From: an uncultured Lachnospiraceae bacterium
GTDB taxonomy: Bacteria; Bacillota; Clostridia; Lachnospirales; Lachnospiraceae
Assembly: GCA_949471785.1 (NCBI GenBank)
Contig: CASWRE010000016.1
Span: 1 to 64,000 of the forward strand
Direction: 5' to 3'
Length of the DNA: 64,000 bases
The notes beneath the pieces are model-generated. The model worked only from the letters and a program-made list of their open reading frames with translations. It was not told the origin of the DNA and did not search any database. This document shows, one piece after another, positions 1 through 9,238 of this stretch; within the stretch, counting starts at the first letter, position 1; the number at the start of each line of letters is the position of its first letter. Position numbers and translations under genes: made by a program.

Positions 1-41
1 ACTAATGATATGCTTTATCTCTTACACTTATATGGTACTAA

Positions 42-66
42 AAACCGCCGGATATCCCGGCGGTTT
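42..66 (-). terminator. GC-rich hairpin, possible terminator
   Basis: A perfect 10-bp stem (AAACCGCCGG with CCGGCGGTTT) surrounds a 5-nt loop. Read on the minus strand it is followed by a short T run. It lies beyond fkp and a second hairpin, so it may serve as a back-up terminator. No gene is supported in 1-292; the short open frames there overlap the two hairpins. Confidence 0.45.
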
Positions 67-182
67 AGACTGTAGACAAACTGCTTCTGTTGTTTATGGG
101 ACTGTAGAGGCCTCGCAGCCTGACAAAGGGAAAAGAAATGTATGCATGATAAGCGCCGTGCCGTTGCCAATGACAGGATAAT

Positions 183-224
183 AAAAGTCTCCGCGCACAT
201 ACGCTCATGTGCGTGGAGACTTTT
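183..224. terminator. Hairpin terminator downstream of fkp
   Basis: An 18-bp stem with one G-T pair (AAAAGTCTCC... with ...GGAGACTTTT) and a 6-nt loop. The A and T runs at its ends make it usable in either direction. It is about 70 bases past the fkp stop codon and is the likely terminator of that gene. Confidence 0.7.
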
Positions 225-292
225 ATGCATTTATTCACCGCCAGGATGGAGATATTCCCGGTATAACTCTGTGAGTGCTATAGCCGGTCTTT

Positions 293-3200
293 TTACACAA
301 ACGCCGACTCCCACACATCCACGCCGCTGTCCTGGAAAATCTCTGCCAGACGCTCACGTAGCATTTCGCGGCTGATTCCTTTCTTTAAAAGTACCATGAT
401 AAATCCGCCGCCGCCGGCTCCGGCAATGAAGCGGGCGTCGATCAGATCCTCACAGGATACAAAAATCTGATCAATACATGTGTTGGTGGAACCGCGGTCA
501 AGCTGCTTGGAGAGTTCCCAGTGCTCGTTCATCAGCCCGGCAAAGGCGTCGATATCTCCCCGCTCCAGATAATGCTTCATCAGAGCGGCTACCGGCTGCA
601 TGTTCTTCAACGCCTCCACGGATGCCGGACGGGCTCCGATATAGTTGCCCACCACATCGCGGAGCAGATTTCGGGCCAGACGCCTCTGACCGGTGTAGAC
701 CAGTGCAAACCGCTCCTGCAGTTCCTCCATGGCTTCTTCGGGAATCTGTACCGGGGTAACTTCTATGTTCTGCGCGATACCGGGACGGGTGGAGATAAAT
801 TTGATCCCGCCGGTAAGGCCGCCTACCTGGTCCTGCCAGCCGCCGCCGGTACTCATGATCTGTTCCATGGACAGGACGATCTCGTAGATTTCTTCATTGG
901 ACTTTTCCTGACCAAGAAATTCAAACAGGCCTTTTACGCATGCTCCGGCCAGAATACTGCTGGTGCCCAGCCCCGAACCTTTGGGAATGCCAATGACCTG
1001 TGTGGACAGGTACAGTCCGCCGCCCAGTCCCTGTAATATTTCGGCAAGAGGTTTTCCGCCCTGCAGCGGTACGATACCGCAGGCGATCAGAGCCGCTTTG
1101 TGGAGGGCAAAGGAATCATAGGGATTGTGACAGTCCTGGATTTCTTTTACGGTATCCACCTGCCCGAAAACGCCGATATCCTGACTTTCGAATTCGATAT
1201 GGTAATCCGGCAGGCGTTTAACCGTGATCTGCACCGGCAGGATGCCGTTCAGGCTGATGGCCGCGTTTAGCACCACGCCGCCGTTTTCGTTACAATACGG
1301 CGGGGTATCCGTCCAGCCGCCGCCCCAGTTCACACGCACCGGCAATTGGATTTCCACCTGATCCCTGGCAATCCGGTAGCAGGATGCGTCCGGCAGCTTC
1401 TTTATCGCTTCTTCATAGACGGCCTGCTGTATGGTCTGGAAACAGAGCCCTTCTGTATAGTCATAATTCCGCCCGGCAAAGGAACGCTTCTGTTCTTTCA
1501 TATATTGAGAAACGGCATAAAAAATCCGGATTTTTACGGAAAATTCCGCCTGGGACGCATCCTCCATAAGTGTTTTGTACATGGCGTCCGTGATACCGTT
1601 CTGACCAAATACCCGCAGAGCTTCCTTATAATAGACTCCGTCGGCGAGCAGGTCGATAAATTTCCGGCAGAAGATGCGTGTTTCCAGTTCAGTCTGCCAG
1701 TCCAGAACCTTTTCCAGATCCGCCAGGTGAAAGCTCTGGCACAGACTTACGCGCTCTTTTTTCCGCCAGGAGGCCGGCGTATCTTTGTCCGCCGTTCCGG
1801 AAGCCATGCGGTAGAGGGTCAATGCCCAGGATACCGCCTCCTCCAGGGTGGCGCACACCGGAAACAGGCGTGCGTTCCAGAGATCACGGGTATCGGTCTC
1901 TTCCCATAAATCCCCGGCAGACAGACGGTTGTCCTGCAAAAATCTTTTTATGGTGGTGTGCATATAGGCGGTATCGGACGCATAGCTTCCCTTGGGATTG
2001 TCGGATACGCCGTAAATCCTCACCGTAAAGGTATTTCCCTTTAAGGGGAGGCCGTGCAGGACCACCTGATCTGGCACACGTACATTTCTGAGCTTCAAAT
2101 GAGAGACAATACTTCCTTGTCCGATCCGGGATTCGTCCAAGATATAGCTGTTTTCCAGATAGACCGCATCTTTGGCCGTTACGCGTCGTCCCACATATGA
2201 ACCGTAGGCAGAATACGGCGTATCTCCGGTGCGGGTGCTGTTCACCTGCCGCTGCCAGTCCAGAAATTCAAAATCACCGATTTCCTCGGCCACAAGCTGA
2301 CGGAGTTCATGGGTCGTGCCGAAATGGATAAACTGAGCGGGGGACAGGCATAACAGTTTCAGGGAAAACGGTTTCAGGGCTTCCCATATTTCCCTGCGGC
2401 AGGACTTGAGTTCTTCCGTGAATTCGCCTTCCGGCTTTTCCCGGTAATATTGCTCCAGCGTGGACGATGAAGCCAGAGGATAGAGGAAATCCCCGTAAAA
2501 GCTGACGCGGGACCGCTCGTTGACGAAACGGTCGTATTTTTTCTCATCCGGTTTTCCGTCCGTGGAAATCAGGCCGTACAGGGAATGCAGAAGATCTGCG
2601 TCCAGGATAATAGCGCCCGTGTCCAGATCCACGGCGCCCCGTTCATTGACGGCTCCGGTCTGCCGAAGGGTTTCCTCTGTCTGTTTGTGGAGAAAGCTTT
2701 TGACATAGCCGTTGCCGTCGTTCAGGAAGACGCCGTGGTCCTTCCCGGTTTCCACGGGCTCCTTGATGGAGATGGCCGCCGCCCCCTGAAATTGGAAATC
2801 AATCTGCAGAGGATTGAAGAGCAGCAGCACGTCTCCGGACAGCACCAGCATTCCCTCGCGGATGCGGGAGGGTACGCCGGACATACCGATGATAAACTCG
2901 TCAAACAGCGTGGACCCCCTTCCGTCCGGCAGCTCCCGGGGCACGGGGGAAAAGAGCTTGCCTAGGGCGGAATACTGCGGTACCCGCTTGCTGTCCCCGC
3001 CGGAATGGATCACCAGGATACGTTTTCCGGAAAAAGGATTTTCCGCGTCCGGCGCCTGTTCGGCCAGATAACGGATCACATGGAAGGTGGCGCCGCCGGA
3101 GCCCACCCTTTTTCCTCCGGGATCGGGCAGAACCACATATTTCGTGGCGTCAGGAAGCTGCTGCCTGTCCAGGCGGCGCTTTATCTGCAGGCGAAACGCC

Positions 3201-3346
3201 CGGGCCTGGGTTTCATTGGACGCCGTCAGAATGATATAGTCCCATTTGATAAAGCTGCTTTTGCGCAGACTGCGCTCATAATCTTCCCAGGAATCCAGGC
3301 AGGACTGACGCAGAAACAGATTTTTCATTTTTTTGTATGAGGTCAT
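293..3346 (-). CDS. fkp: Bifunctional L-fucokinase / fucose-1-phosphate guanylyltransferase
   Basis: This enzyme converts L-fucose to fucose-1-phosphate with ATP and then to GDP-L-fucose with GTP, the salvage route to activated fucose in the cytosol. The first ~430 residues look like the pyrophosphorylase half, with PDPGGKRVGSGGATF near residue 74 and HSGGDSKRVP near 114. The last third is a GHMP kinase: WGGGWTDTPPY near 682, PKGSGLGTSS near 788 and AGAGGGGF near 975. At 1017 aa it is close to, or slightly longer than, known Fkp proteins (~950 aa). I chose the ATG at 3346, about 10 nt from an AAAGGA site, over a TTG seven codons upstream. It stands alone with its own terminator. With the fucosyltransferase-like gene at 28.8-30.4 kb it suggests fucose in a surface glycan. 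A related sugar kinase/nucleotidyltransferase remains possible. Confidence 0.88.
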   Translation of the reverse strand: MTSYKKMKNLFLRQSCLDSWEDYERSLRKSSFIKWDYIILTASNETQARAFRLQIKRRLDRQQLPDATKYVVLPDPGGKRVGSGGATFHVIRYLAEQAPDAENPFSGKRILVIHSGGDSKRVPQYSALGKLFSPVPRELPDGRGSTLFDEFIIGMSGVPSRIREGMLVLSGDVLLLFNPLQIDFQFQGAAAISIKEPVETGKDHGVFLNDGNGYVKSFLHKQTEETLRQTGAVNERGAVDLDTGAIILDADLLHSLYGLISTDGKPDEKKYDRFVNERSRVSFYGDFLYPLASSSTLEQYYREKPEGEFTEELKSCRREIWEALKPFSLKLLCLSPAQFIHFGTTHELRQLVAEEIGDFEFLDWQRQVNSTRTGDTPYSAYGSYVGRRVTAKDAVYLENSYILDESRIGQGSIVSHLKLRNVRVPDQVVLHGLPLKGNTFTVRIYGVSDNPKGSYASDTAYMHTTIKRFLQDNRLSAGDLWEETDTRDLWNARLFPVCATLEEAVSWALTLYRMASGTADKDTPASWRKKERVSLCQSFHLADLEKVLDWQTELETRIFCRKFIDLLADGVYYKEALRVFGQNGITDAMYKTLMEDASQAEFSVKIRIFYAVSQYMKEQKRSFAGRNYDYTEGLCFQTIQQAVYEEAIKKLPDASCYRIARDQVEIQLPVRVNWGGGWTDTPPYCNENGGVVLNAAISLNGILPVQITVKRLPDYHIEFESQDIGVFGQVDTVKEIQDCHNPYDSFALHKAALIACGIVPLQGGKPLAEILQGLGGGLYLSTQVIGIPKGSGLGTSSILAGACVKGLFEFLGQEKSNEEIYEIVLSMEQIMSTGGGWQDQVGGLTGGIKFISTRPGIAQNIEVTPVQIPEEAMEELQERFALVYTGQRRLARNLLRDVVGNYIGARPASVEALKNMQPVAALMKHYLERGDIDAFAGLMNEHWELSKQLDRGSTNTCIDQIFVSCEDLIDARFIAGAGGGGFIMVLLKKGISREMLRERLAEIFQDSGVDVWESAFV

Positions 3347-3642
3347 TTTGTGTGTATCCTTTCTCAAAGACGGTTATTTACTGTAAAAGCCTATGTAGAT
3401 AATAGCCTATAGGGTTGGTTTCGGCAAGGGAATTTTCAAGGGATTTGCGAAGGCTGCCGTGAACAGATAATCAGTAAATATTTGCCCTGTGCGCAAAAGC
3501 CGACGGAATATTTTTACACCCCGCAATCGTACAAATTTCAAGATTCCTCCGAGAATATTCTATTCTTTTTAAGTAAGCGGTTTGCTAAAATTTCACTATC
3601 AACAGCACAGTTAATGTGTGAGAGAATTCAGGAGGAATGAAA
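3347..3642. other. Intergenic region between fkp and the binding-protein gene
   Basis: About 295 bases with no gene. It separates divergently transcribed genes, so it should hold both promoters. On the plus strand TAAAAT near 3586 could be a -10 box, but the -35 match is poor. A clear AGGAGGA site lies at 3630-3636. Confidence 0.4.
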
Positions 3643-4799
3643 ATGAAATTGAAAAAGATGCTTGCAGTGCTCATGTGTGTGACCATGGTGGCGGCGACAG
3701 GCTGCGGCGGAGGCGCTTCTTCGTCTGCAGCGGGATCGTCAGCTCCAAAGGAGTCCAGCAGCGTGGAGAGCGCCGGCGGGGAAGCGTCCTCAGCCTCGGC
3801 CGCTTCGGAAACGCCCGCGGCTTCCGAGACAGGCGACGCGGCCTCAGCGACTGCCAGCGCAGCCGGCGTGGATCTGAAAGATGCCAAAGTGGGTATCTCC
3901 ATCTACCAGTTTTCCGACAACTTTATGACCCTGTACCGCACGGAGCTGGTGCGTTATATGGTGGATGAGCTGGGCTTCTCCGAGGAGAACATTACCGTAC
4001 AGGGCGGCAAGAACGATCAGGCGGAGCAGACTAATCAGATCAACAACTTTATTACCAGCGGTGTGGACGTGATGATCCTGAACCTGGTACAGTCTTCTTC
4101 GGCGGCCCAGGTTACGGATACCTGTAATGCCGCAGGCATCCCGGTAGTATATATTAACCGCCAGCCCGATGAGAGCGAGTCCGACAGATGGACCAAGGAC
4201 GGCATCAAAGCTACATACATCGGCGCGGACGCAAGGCAGTCCGGTACGTTCCAGGGCGAGGAGATCGCCGAGACGGCAAATAAAGGCGATATCAACGGCG
4301 ACGGTAAAGTCAGCTATATCATGATCCATGGCGATCCGGAGAATATCGACGCCCAGTACAGGACGGAGTTTTCCGTAAAGGCCCTGCAGGACGCAGGTAT
4401 GGAGAGGGAAGAGCTGCTGCTCCAGAGGGGCGACTGGGATCAGGCAAAGAGCCAGCAGATCACTCAGGATGCGCTGACTCAGTTCGGCGAGCAGGTGGAG
4501 GTTGTGTTCTGTAATAAGGATTCCATGGCTCTTGGGGCTCTGCAGGCCATCCAGGCAGCCGGAAGGGTAATCGGCGTATCTATCTGGTAGGTGTGGATGC
4601 CCTGACCGACGCCGTGCAGAACATCGTAGATGGCAAATTCACTGGTACCGTATTCAATGACTACTTCGGACAGGCCCAGGGCGCTGCCGACCTGGCCGTG
4701 AAATTCCTGAATGGCGAGGAAGTGGACGCGGTAAATATGGTAGATTACGTGAAGGTAACTGCTGATAACGCGGCGGAGATCCTTGAAAAAATCAAATAA
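3643..4799 (+). pseudogene. mglB: Galactose/glucose-type ABC substrate-binding lipoprotein, frameshifted
   Basis: The protein would be a membrane-anchored sugar-binding lipoprotein of the periplasmic binding protein family 4 (MglB/RbsB type). The N-terminus has a Lys-rich start, a hydrophobic segment and the lipobox ATGC with Cys at residue 21, then a Ser/Ala-rich linker. The fold begins around VGISIYQFSDNFM. The frame runs to a stop at 4588-4590, but the expected continuation (RIYLVGVDALTDAVQ) is in another frame and goes on to 4799. One base is therefore gained, or two lost, around 4570-4580. ATG 3643 sits 6 nt from AGGAGGA and is preferred over ATG 3637. A sequencing error would restore the gene. 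The ATPase and permease that normally follow are broken or missing. Confidence 0.8.
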
Positions 4800-4825
4800 T
4801 CGATAATAAAATGGATTCCCTGTAA

Positions 4826-4858
4826 AAATCAGATGTGCGCTCCGCGCACATCTGATTT
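4826..4858 (+). terminator. Hairpin between binding-protein and ATPase genes, probable attenuator
   Basis: A perfect 15-bp stem (AAATCAGATGTGCGC with GCGCACATCTGATTT) has a 3-nt loop and a weak T tract. In intact sugar ABC operons such a hairpin often lets the binding protein be made in excess over the membrane parts; that role here is inferred from position. Confidence 0.55.
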
Positions 4859-4879
4859 CGTAAAAGGAAAGGAGACAGG

Positions 4880-5587
4880 ATGGCAGAGTATAGACTGGAA
4901 ATGCAGGGCGTCAGCAAAAGCTTTCCCGGTGTAAAAGCCCTGGATCAGGTAAACTTAAAGATCCGTCCGGGCACTGTCCATGCGCTGATGGGAGAAAACG
5001 GCGCCGGAAAATCGACGCTCATGAAGTGCCTTTTCGGTATCTACAAGATGGACGAGGGCGAAGTACGTGTAGACGGGGAGAAGATGACTTTTGCGAACCC
5101 GGATGACGCGCTCCATCAATGTGCTGCTGGAGGGAGAGCCAAGGCATCAGGATGCGGCCATCCGCACAGAGGCCTGCATCAAGAGGGTTGAGGAGGAAGG
5201 CGTGGAGCTGGAGCGTCTGGCCGTGGCGAACGCCAACTGGAGGCGCGGCCAGGGCAAGGAGAAAATGGCGGGCTGGCTGAACGAATTCGGCGGCGGGATC
5301 GAGGCGGTCATCAGCAATAACGACGCCATGGCCATCGGCGCTTTAGACCGCTGGAGGAATCGGAGTGGACCGGCGCTCTGCCCATGATAGTGGGTTTAGA
5401 CGGTATAGAGCAGGCCCGGGAGGCGGTGCAGGAGGGGCGAATGACCGGCACGGTGGTCAATGACGCCAGAAGCCAGGCCGAGGCCATCGTGGCTCTTGCC
5501 GTGGGCCTGGGGAGGGACGAATCCCCGGAGGCGCCGGGGATGGAAGACCGGGTGGTCCGGGTCCCCCATGATGTACTGCTGTATTGA
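4880..5587 (+). pseudogene. Chimeric remnant: N-terminus of a sugar ABC ATPase joined to the C-terminal part of a second sugar-binding protein
   Basis: The first ~78 codons (to about 5112) are the start of an MglA/RbsA-type ATPase, including the Walker A motif GENGAGKST. The sequence then changes, in a different frame, to the second half of a galactose-binding-like protein ([23 protein letters not shown], then MIVGLDGIEQA). A further single-base loss near 5349 shifts the frame again before the end at about 5587. The rest of the ATPase, any permease and the N-terminus of the second binding protein are absent. A deletion of several kilobases between mgl-like genes is the simplest reading; an assembly mis-join is the alternative. 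AGGAAAGGAGACAGG precedes the ATG at 4880. Confidence 0.75.
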
Positions 5588-5609
5588 CCGTACCTCCGGG
5601 ATATGCCGT

Positions 5610-6427
5610 TTAATGCTGTCGTTCGCTGTACCGGCGTTTGTATTGCCGTCCTGCCTCCTGGGCGGTAAGGACGGAAGCTTTAACGAGCGCTTCATTTACA
5701 TACATGGGTTCTCTGACCCATTCTGTCTGCAATACGTCAGCCGCAATGGTTTCATAGGTGTCGGGTCCGGGAGTGATGCCCAGATCTTCCAGGGTGAGGG
5801 GCAGACCCACGTCGTGCCGCGGTAAGGGCCTGAGTCCTGATTGATGTAGTTGGGACTACCGGTGCGACAAGAGGCGCGGGCTTCAAAGACGGTGGCTATG
5901 GCGTCGCCCATGCCGGATACCAGAAAACGGGCCGGGGCGTCGGCGATGATCTGGCTGTCTGCCAGAACCAGATCCGGATTTTTGACGTAATAGTAGACGT
6001 CGCTATGTTCATGGGCGTCATTATACAGGATGGACATGGCGCTGGTGGGGGCGTCCGTGGAAGCGCTGGTGGGCGCGATGATCAGGGGAAGCCCCAGGCG
6101 GGAAGCGACGGCTTTGGCCGTATCCAGCGTTTTTCCGCCGCCGATGCCGATGATCACCTCTGCCGCCGATTCCCGGGCCGCGGAGGTCTTTTCGTCTATT
6201 TGGGATTTCGTAATTTCTCCGCTGTACAGGATGCCGGAAAAAACGGCGTCCTGTTTCTTATATATTTCCGTAAGTTCCCGGGTCAGCTTTTTGAAAAAGA
6301 ACTCGTCGATGATGGCAAACGCCCTGCTTCCGAGAGCGAGAGAGTGACGGGGGAGCCGATATAGTTCGCCCGGTCCCTGGATATAGCGGCCGGGCGATCC
6401 GAAAGCGATGGAAGATGTCGTGTACAT
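5610..6427 (-). pseudogene. Glycerol dehydrogenase family protein with internal deletion and frameshift
   Basis: The intact enzyme would be an NAD-dependent, metal-containing iron-type alcohol dehydrogenase of the GldA group. The N-terminal ~195 codons are good: the nucleotide-binding IGIGGGKTLDTAKA near residue 93 and the metal-ligand region GMGDAIA near 173. After PNYIN (near 5845) the frame fails. The C-terminal ~65 residues (VGLPLTLEDLG...) continue in another frame to the stop at 5610. About 110 internal codons, which hold the family's two metal-binding histidines, are missing, so the product cannot be active. The start ATG at 6427 has AAGGAGG 7 nt upstream. It lies tail to tail with the preceding chimeric remnant, and both are damaged. 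Confidence 0.78.
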
Positions 6428-6824
6428 AAGATGCCTCCTTTGTATATGGGATCAAGATGCCTGGTGTCTTGTATCATTCATATTTCGCAAAATGACTTGT
6501 CTGAATTTCCAGCTGCTTCGTTGTTGTCAGTCAACGATGCCACCGCATCGCCTCCTTCCGCCGCCTTGCAGACTGAAAATTCATCCTGCGCCATTTTGCT
6601 GAAAGTGAACGAGACAAGACACTGGTGTACTGACCTGTTGATTTTCTGGCAAGTCATTTGGTGAAATGTGAACAGGTCAGTACACTAGATTATAGATGGA
6701 AAAAAAAGAAATTTCAATAAAATGAATGGCCGGCAGTAAAATATATGTAATGGGGCGGTTACACGGGGCGTTACAGGCCGCAAAGCGAAGGGGGCGCAGG
6801 GAGCCGAAATATGAAAATGAGGAC
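6428..6824. other. Non-coding stretch upstream of the unknown sigma-28 gene
   Basis: No convincing gene. It holds the leader of the broken glycerol dehydrogenase, several short inverted repeats (for example CGATGC-CACC-GCATCG near 6534) and the palindromic element at 6625-6685. The last ~90 bases before 6919 hold a promoter. Confidence 0.5.
6625..6685. repeat. Inverted repeat, 15-bp perfect arms, shared with 36.77 kb
   Basis: The arms GTGTACTGACCTGTT (6625-6639) and AACAGGTCAGTACAC (6671-6685) are perfect complements around a 31-nt loop. There is no T tract, so it is not a typical terminator. The outer sequence ACTGGTGTACTG recurs in inverted orientation in the fliE-fliF gap. This suggests a small dispersed palindrome or a shared regulator site. 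Confidence 0.6.
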
Positions 6825-6833
6825 GTTTCAGGT

Positions 6834-6860
6834 TAAGTTTTCACTCTTTTCAGACGATAG
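6834..6860 (+). promoter_or_regulatory. Sigma-28-like promoter
   Basis: TAAG at 6834-6837, a 15-nt spacer, then GACGATAG at 6853-6860. This closely follows the flagellar sigma-28 pattern TAAA-N15-GCCGATAA. It lies about 60 bases upstream of the unknown gene at 6919 and would put that gene among the late flagellar genes. Confidence 0.65.
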
Positions 6861-6918
6861 TAAAATAAGGAAGAAATGAAATAACCGATCGGTATGCAGA
6901 TAAGAGGGAGGCATGGGT

Positions 6919-7827
6919 ATGAATTTTTTTAGCGTCCAGTCTTTAAATTCCTATACAAAAAACATGGAAATGCAGCTAAAGTGGCAGCAAAAGAAAAAGA
7001 ACAATGATTTTACGGCAGACGGCAGCACAAAGCTCAGTCCGACGGATCAGCAGGCGGAAGAGATACGCCAGGCTGCCGCGGACGGGTCCACAAAGATGAT
7101 GAGCGAGATCCGGCTGAAGCTGAACAGCGGAAAGAAGCTGACTCATGAGGAGATGGAGTATCTGCAGAAACATGATCCGCAGACCTATCAGCATGTGAAA
7201 GCCATGGAAGCGGAGCAGGAGAGCTATAAGCGGGAACTGAAAAAGTGCAAGACCAAAGAGGAAGTGCAGCGGGTGCGGCTGTCTCATACGGCACAGTCCC
7301 TAAGCGCGGTGAATAACATTAAGAACAATCCGGCCATTCCTGAGGGGCAGAAACTGGGGCTCATTATGAAGGAGCTGCAGAAACACGAAGCGCTTCAGGA
7401 AGTTACCAGAGAATTCGTGGAGAGCGGAAAATACGGGAAGCTGCCCACGGAGGCCGAGCGCCAAAAGGCCGAGAAGGATCTTGAAGAGGCGAAAAAAGCC
7501 GAGCTCGGAATCGAAGATCCCGCAGAGAAAACGGAGAGAGAAACGGCCGAAGCAGGGAATGCGGAACAGGAGAGAGGGCAGACGAAAGACGACGGGGAGA
7601 TTCTGCCGGGAGAAACGGCCGGCAGGGAGCCAGGTACAATCTCCGAGGAGGAAGCCGTCCGGGAAGAAGCCCGGAAAACGTTGAAAGATCGTCAGGAAAT
7701 CAACCGCATAAAGGCGGAATTAACGCCTGAGGCCCGCAAAGTGAGACGGGCCAGGGCACAGGCCGCCTACGGGTCGGGCGAGCCCCAAATCCGGGCCGGA
7801 GGGATATTGAATATCGAGGTAAAATGA
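6919..7827 (+). CDS. Hypothetical protein, charged and coiled-coil rich, under a sigma-28-like promoter
   Basis: I do not recognise the family. The product (302 aa) begins MNFFSVQSLNSYTK, has no signal peptide or membrane span, and is highly charged throughout. A helical segment with LTHEEMEYLQKHDPQTYQHV (residues ~78-97) leads into Lys/Glu-rich likely coiled coil. The C-terminal half is Glu/Lys/Arg-rich and low in complexity, ending in RAGGILNIEV. I chose ATG 6919, 7 nt from GGGAGG, over ATG 6913, which has almost no spacing. The next gene follows after 67 bases. The promoter and its place beside flagellar genes suggest a late flagellar or motility-linked cytoplasmic protein; that is inference. 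Confidence 0.75.
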   Translation: MNFFSVQSLNSYTKNMEMQLKWQQKKKNNDFTADGSTKLSPTDQQAEEIRQAAADGSTKMMSEIRLKLNSGKKLTHEEMEYLQKHDPQTYQHVKAMEAEQESYKRELKKCKTKEEVQRVRLSHTAQSLSAVNNIKNNPAIPEGQKLGLIMKELQKHEALQEVTREFVESGKYGKLPTEAERQKAEKDLEEAKKAELGIEDPAEKTERETAEAGNAEQERGQTKDDGEILPGETAGREPGTISEEEAVREEARKTLKDRQEINRIKAELTPEARKVRRARAQAAYGSGEPQIRAGGILNIEVK

Positions 7828-7894
7828 ACGGCGAATAAAGAGACTGTGATGATACGATGACAGGAATGGGGGTCGGACAGAAGGGAGGCGTCTG

Positions 7895-8980
7895 ATGAGA
7901 CTGAAGGTGAACGCATATACAAACATAAGGTCTGCCGCAGCGCCGGGAAGCTCCGCTGCGAAGGCCATGGAGCCGGAGCACGCAGAGAAAGCGGCGGCGG
8001 AGAGCGGCGCCCAGGCTCCGGGTCAGTCGGACGCGGCAGCTATGATGGCATACCTGAGGGGCAAATACGGGAATATTCATTTTTCCGTTCTCTCATCGGC
8101 AAACAGCGGAAATATTGGCTCTTATGGTTATGGCAGCGGGCAGACAGGATTCAACCATGTGGCGATATCAGAGACGCTGCTGGAAAAGATGGGCGCGGAT
8201 GAAGGCCTACGGCGGTATGTGGAGAATATTCTGGACCATATGGGGGAATATCGGAATACGGCCCGGGCAGACGCCATGATACGCGACAGAAAGCTGGTGG
8301 GAATGGGTCTGGTGATCGATGACGATGCCCAGGCCTATATGTGGACGGCCGTACAGAAACGGGATAAGGATTCTGTTTATCCGACTTACTGGCGGGACAG
8401 GGAATCTACTTCCTTCTATGCGAAAAACAAGAAGGCGAGGCGTAATTCCCATTACAACTATTCTCACAGCAATAATATGATGCGGCTGGCCAGCGCCAGG
8501 GATATACCGGCGGTAAAGGGATTGCTTGCCGGTAAATACGGTGAACTGCAGAAAGTACAATGGCAGGTTGATGATCCGGCGGAGGCAGCGGCGGTCATTC
8601 GTAAGATCAAAGCGTTCATTCGCAGCGGCAATCTGAAAATATCCCGCCTGCACAAGGAAGAGGATCTGGAACGATTGAGAAAATCTGCGGAGAAAAAGAT
8701 GAAGGAGCGGCTGGAACGGCAGCTTCGGGAAGAGCTCCGCCGAAAGAAAGCGGCCCGAAGAGGGCAGGAGCAGTGTGAGACCGCGGATATTGCGGATGTG
8801 TTCCCCAAATCGGGGATGAATGACGAGCGGTTTCGTCAGATTGCCGAACAATATGTGCAGTCCATGTTTCCCTCTGCGCCGGATGGAGGAACAGCATCGA
8901 CGGATACGGGAGGTGCATCTGTGAGTACGGAGGTTACCGTTATGTGCGCTCCGGTGGCGTCCCTTGACTGTATCGGATAA
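7895..8980 (+). CDS. Hypothetical protein, possibly DUF6033-like
   Basis: A 361-residue protein with an Ala-rich, probably disordered start (residues ~10-50). A conserved-looking core follows: YLRGKYGNIHFSV near 50, then GFNHVAISETLLEKM and ENILDHMGEY. The end is a very basic helical segment (residues ~255-295, rich in Arg/Lys/Glu). No signal peptide or membrane span is seen. The core resembles, from memory, clostridial proteins labelled DUF6033; this is unchecked and no function is known. GGGAGGC lies 5 nt before the ATG. It shares a transcript with the unknown gene upstream and ends at a strong hairpin, so the two form a likely two-gene sigma-28 unit. Confidence 0.72.
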   Translation: MRLKVNAYTNIRSAAAPGSSAAKAMEPEHAEKAAAESGAQAPGQSDAAAMMAYLRGKYGNIHFSVLSSANSGNIGSYGYGSGQTGFNHVAISETLLEKMGADEGLRRYVENILDHMGEYRNTARADAMIRDRKLVGMGLVIDDDAQAYMWTAVQKRDKDSVYPTYWRDRESTSFYAKNKKARRNSHYNYSHSNNMMRLASARDIPAVKGLLAGKYGELQKVQWQVDDPAEAAAVIRKIKAFIRSGNLKISRLHKEEDLERLRKSAEKKMKERLERQLREELRRKKAARRGQEQCETADIADVFPKSGMNDERFRQIAEQYVQSMFPSAPDGGTASTDTGGASVSTEVTVMCAPVASLDCIG

Positions 8981-8990
8981 GAAAATACAG

Positions 8991-9030
8991 TGAAAAAGAG
9001 GTGATGAGTATTTTCATCACCTCTTTTTCA
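8991..9030. terminator. Bidirectional terminator between the unknown gene and csrA
   Basis: A perfect 17-bp stem (TGAAAAAGAGGTGATGA with its complement) and a 6-nt loop, with A and T runs on both sides. It sits between convergent genes and includes the last bases of csrA. Confidence 0.92.
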
Positions 9031-9238
9031 ACATTTCGTCGAGCATTTCCTTGGATACGGTCTCGGCGGCTTTCCGGTTTTCCTTGGCAACTTCCAGCAG
9101 CTCGGAACGGAGAACGGGTATCTCTTTGGGCGCGTCAATGGCAAGCTTCACCCAATCGGTTCCCGCATCAACGACGGTCAAGGTAATATTTTCATTTATG
9201 GAAAGGGATTCCCCTTTTTTGCGTTGCAAAATCAACAT
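9017..9238 (-). CDS. csrA: Carbon storage regulator, mRNA-binding translational repressor
   Basis: CsrA is a small dimeric RNA-binding protein that covers GGA motifs, often at ribosome binding sites; in Bacillus it represses flagellin (hag) translation. The 73-aa product starts MLILQRKKGESL, the conserved first strand, and has APKEIPVLRSEL in the RNA-binding region. The start codon directly follows the fliW stop codon (TAA-ATG), so the two are translationally coupled. The C-terminal extension (KENRKAAETVSKEM) is typical of the clostridial/Bacillus form. A likely target is the flagellin leader at 23289-23325. Confidence 0.95.
   Translation of the reverse strand: MLILQRKKGESLSINENITLTVVDAGTDWVKLAIDAPKEIPVLRSELLEVAKENRKAAETVSKEMLDEMLKKR

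Noticed and set aside
15..375. Short open frames before fkp
   Set aside because: They overlap two hairpins and have no ribosome site or recognisable sequence.
4565..4595. Programmed frameshift in the binding-protein gene
   Set aside because: No slippery heptamer or following structure is present, and the neighbouring genes are also broken, so decay or sequencing error is more likely.
6750..6820. Possible cyclic di-GMP riboswitch (GCAAAGC-like word)
   Set aside because: The rest of the GEMM core (GGxAAACC and matching stems) is absent.
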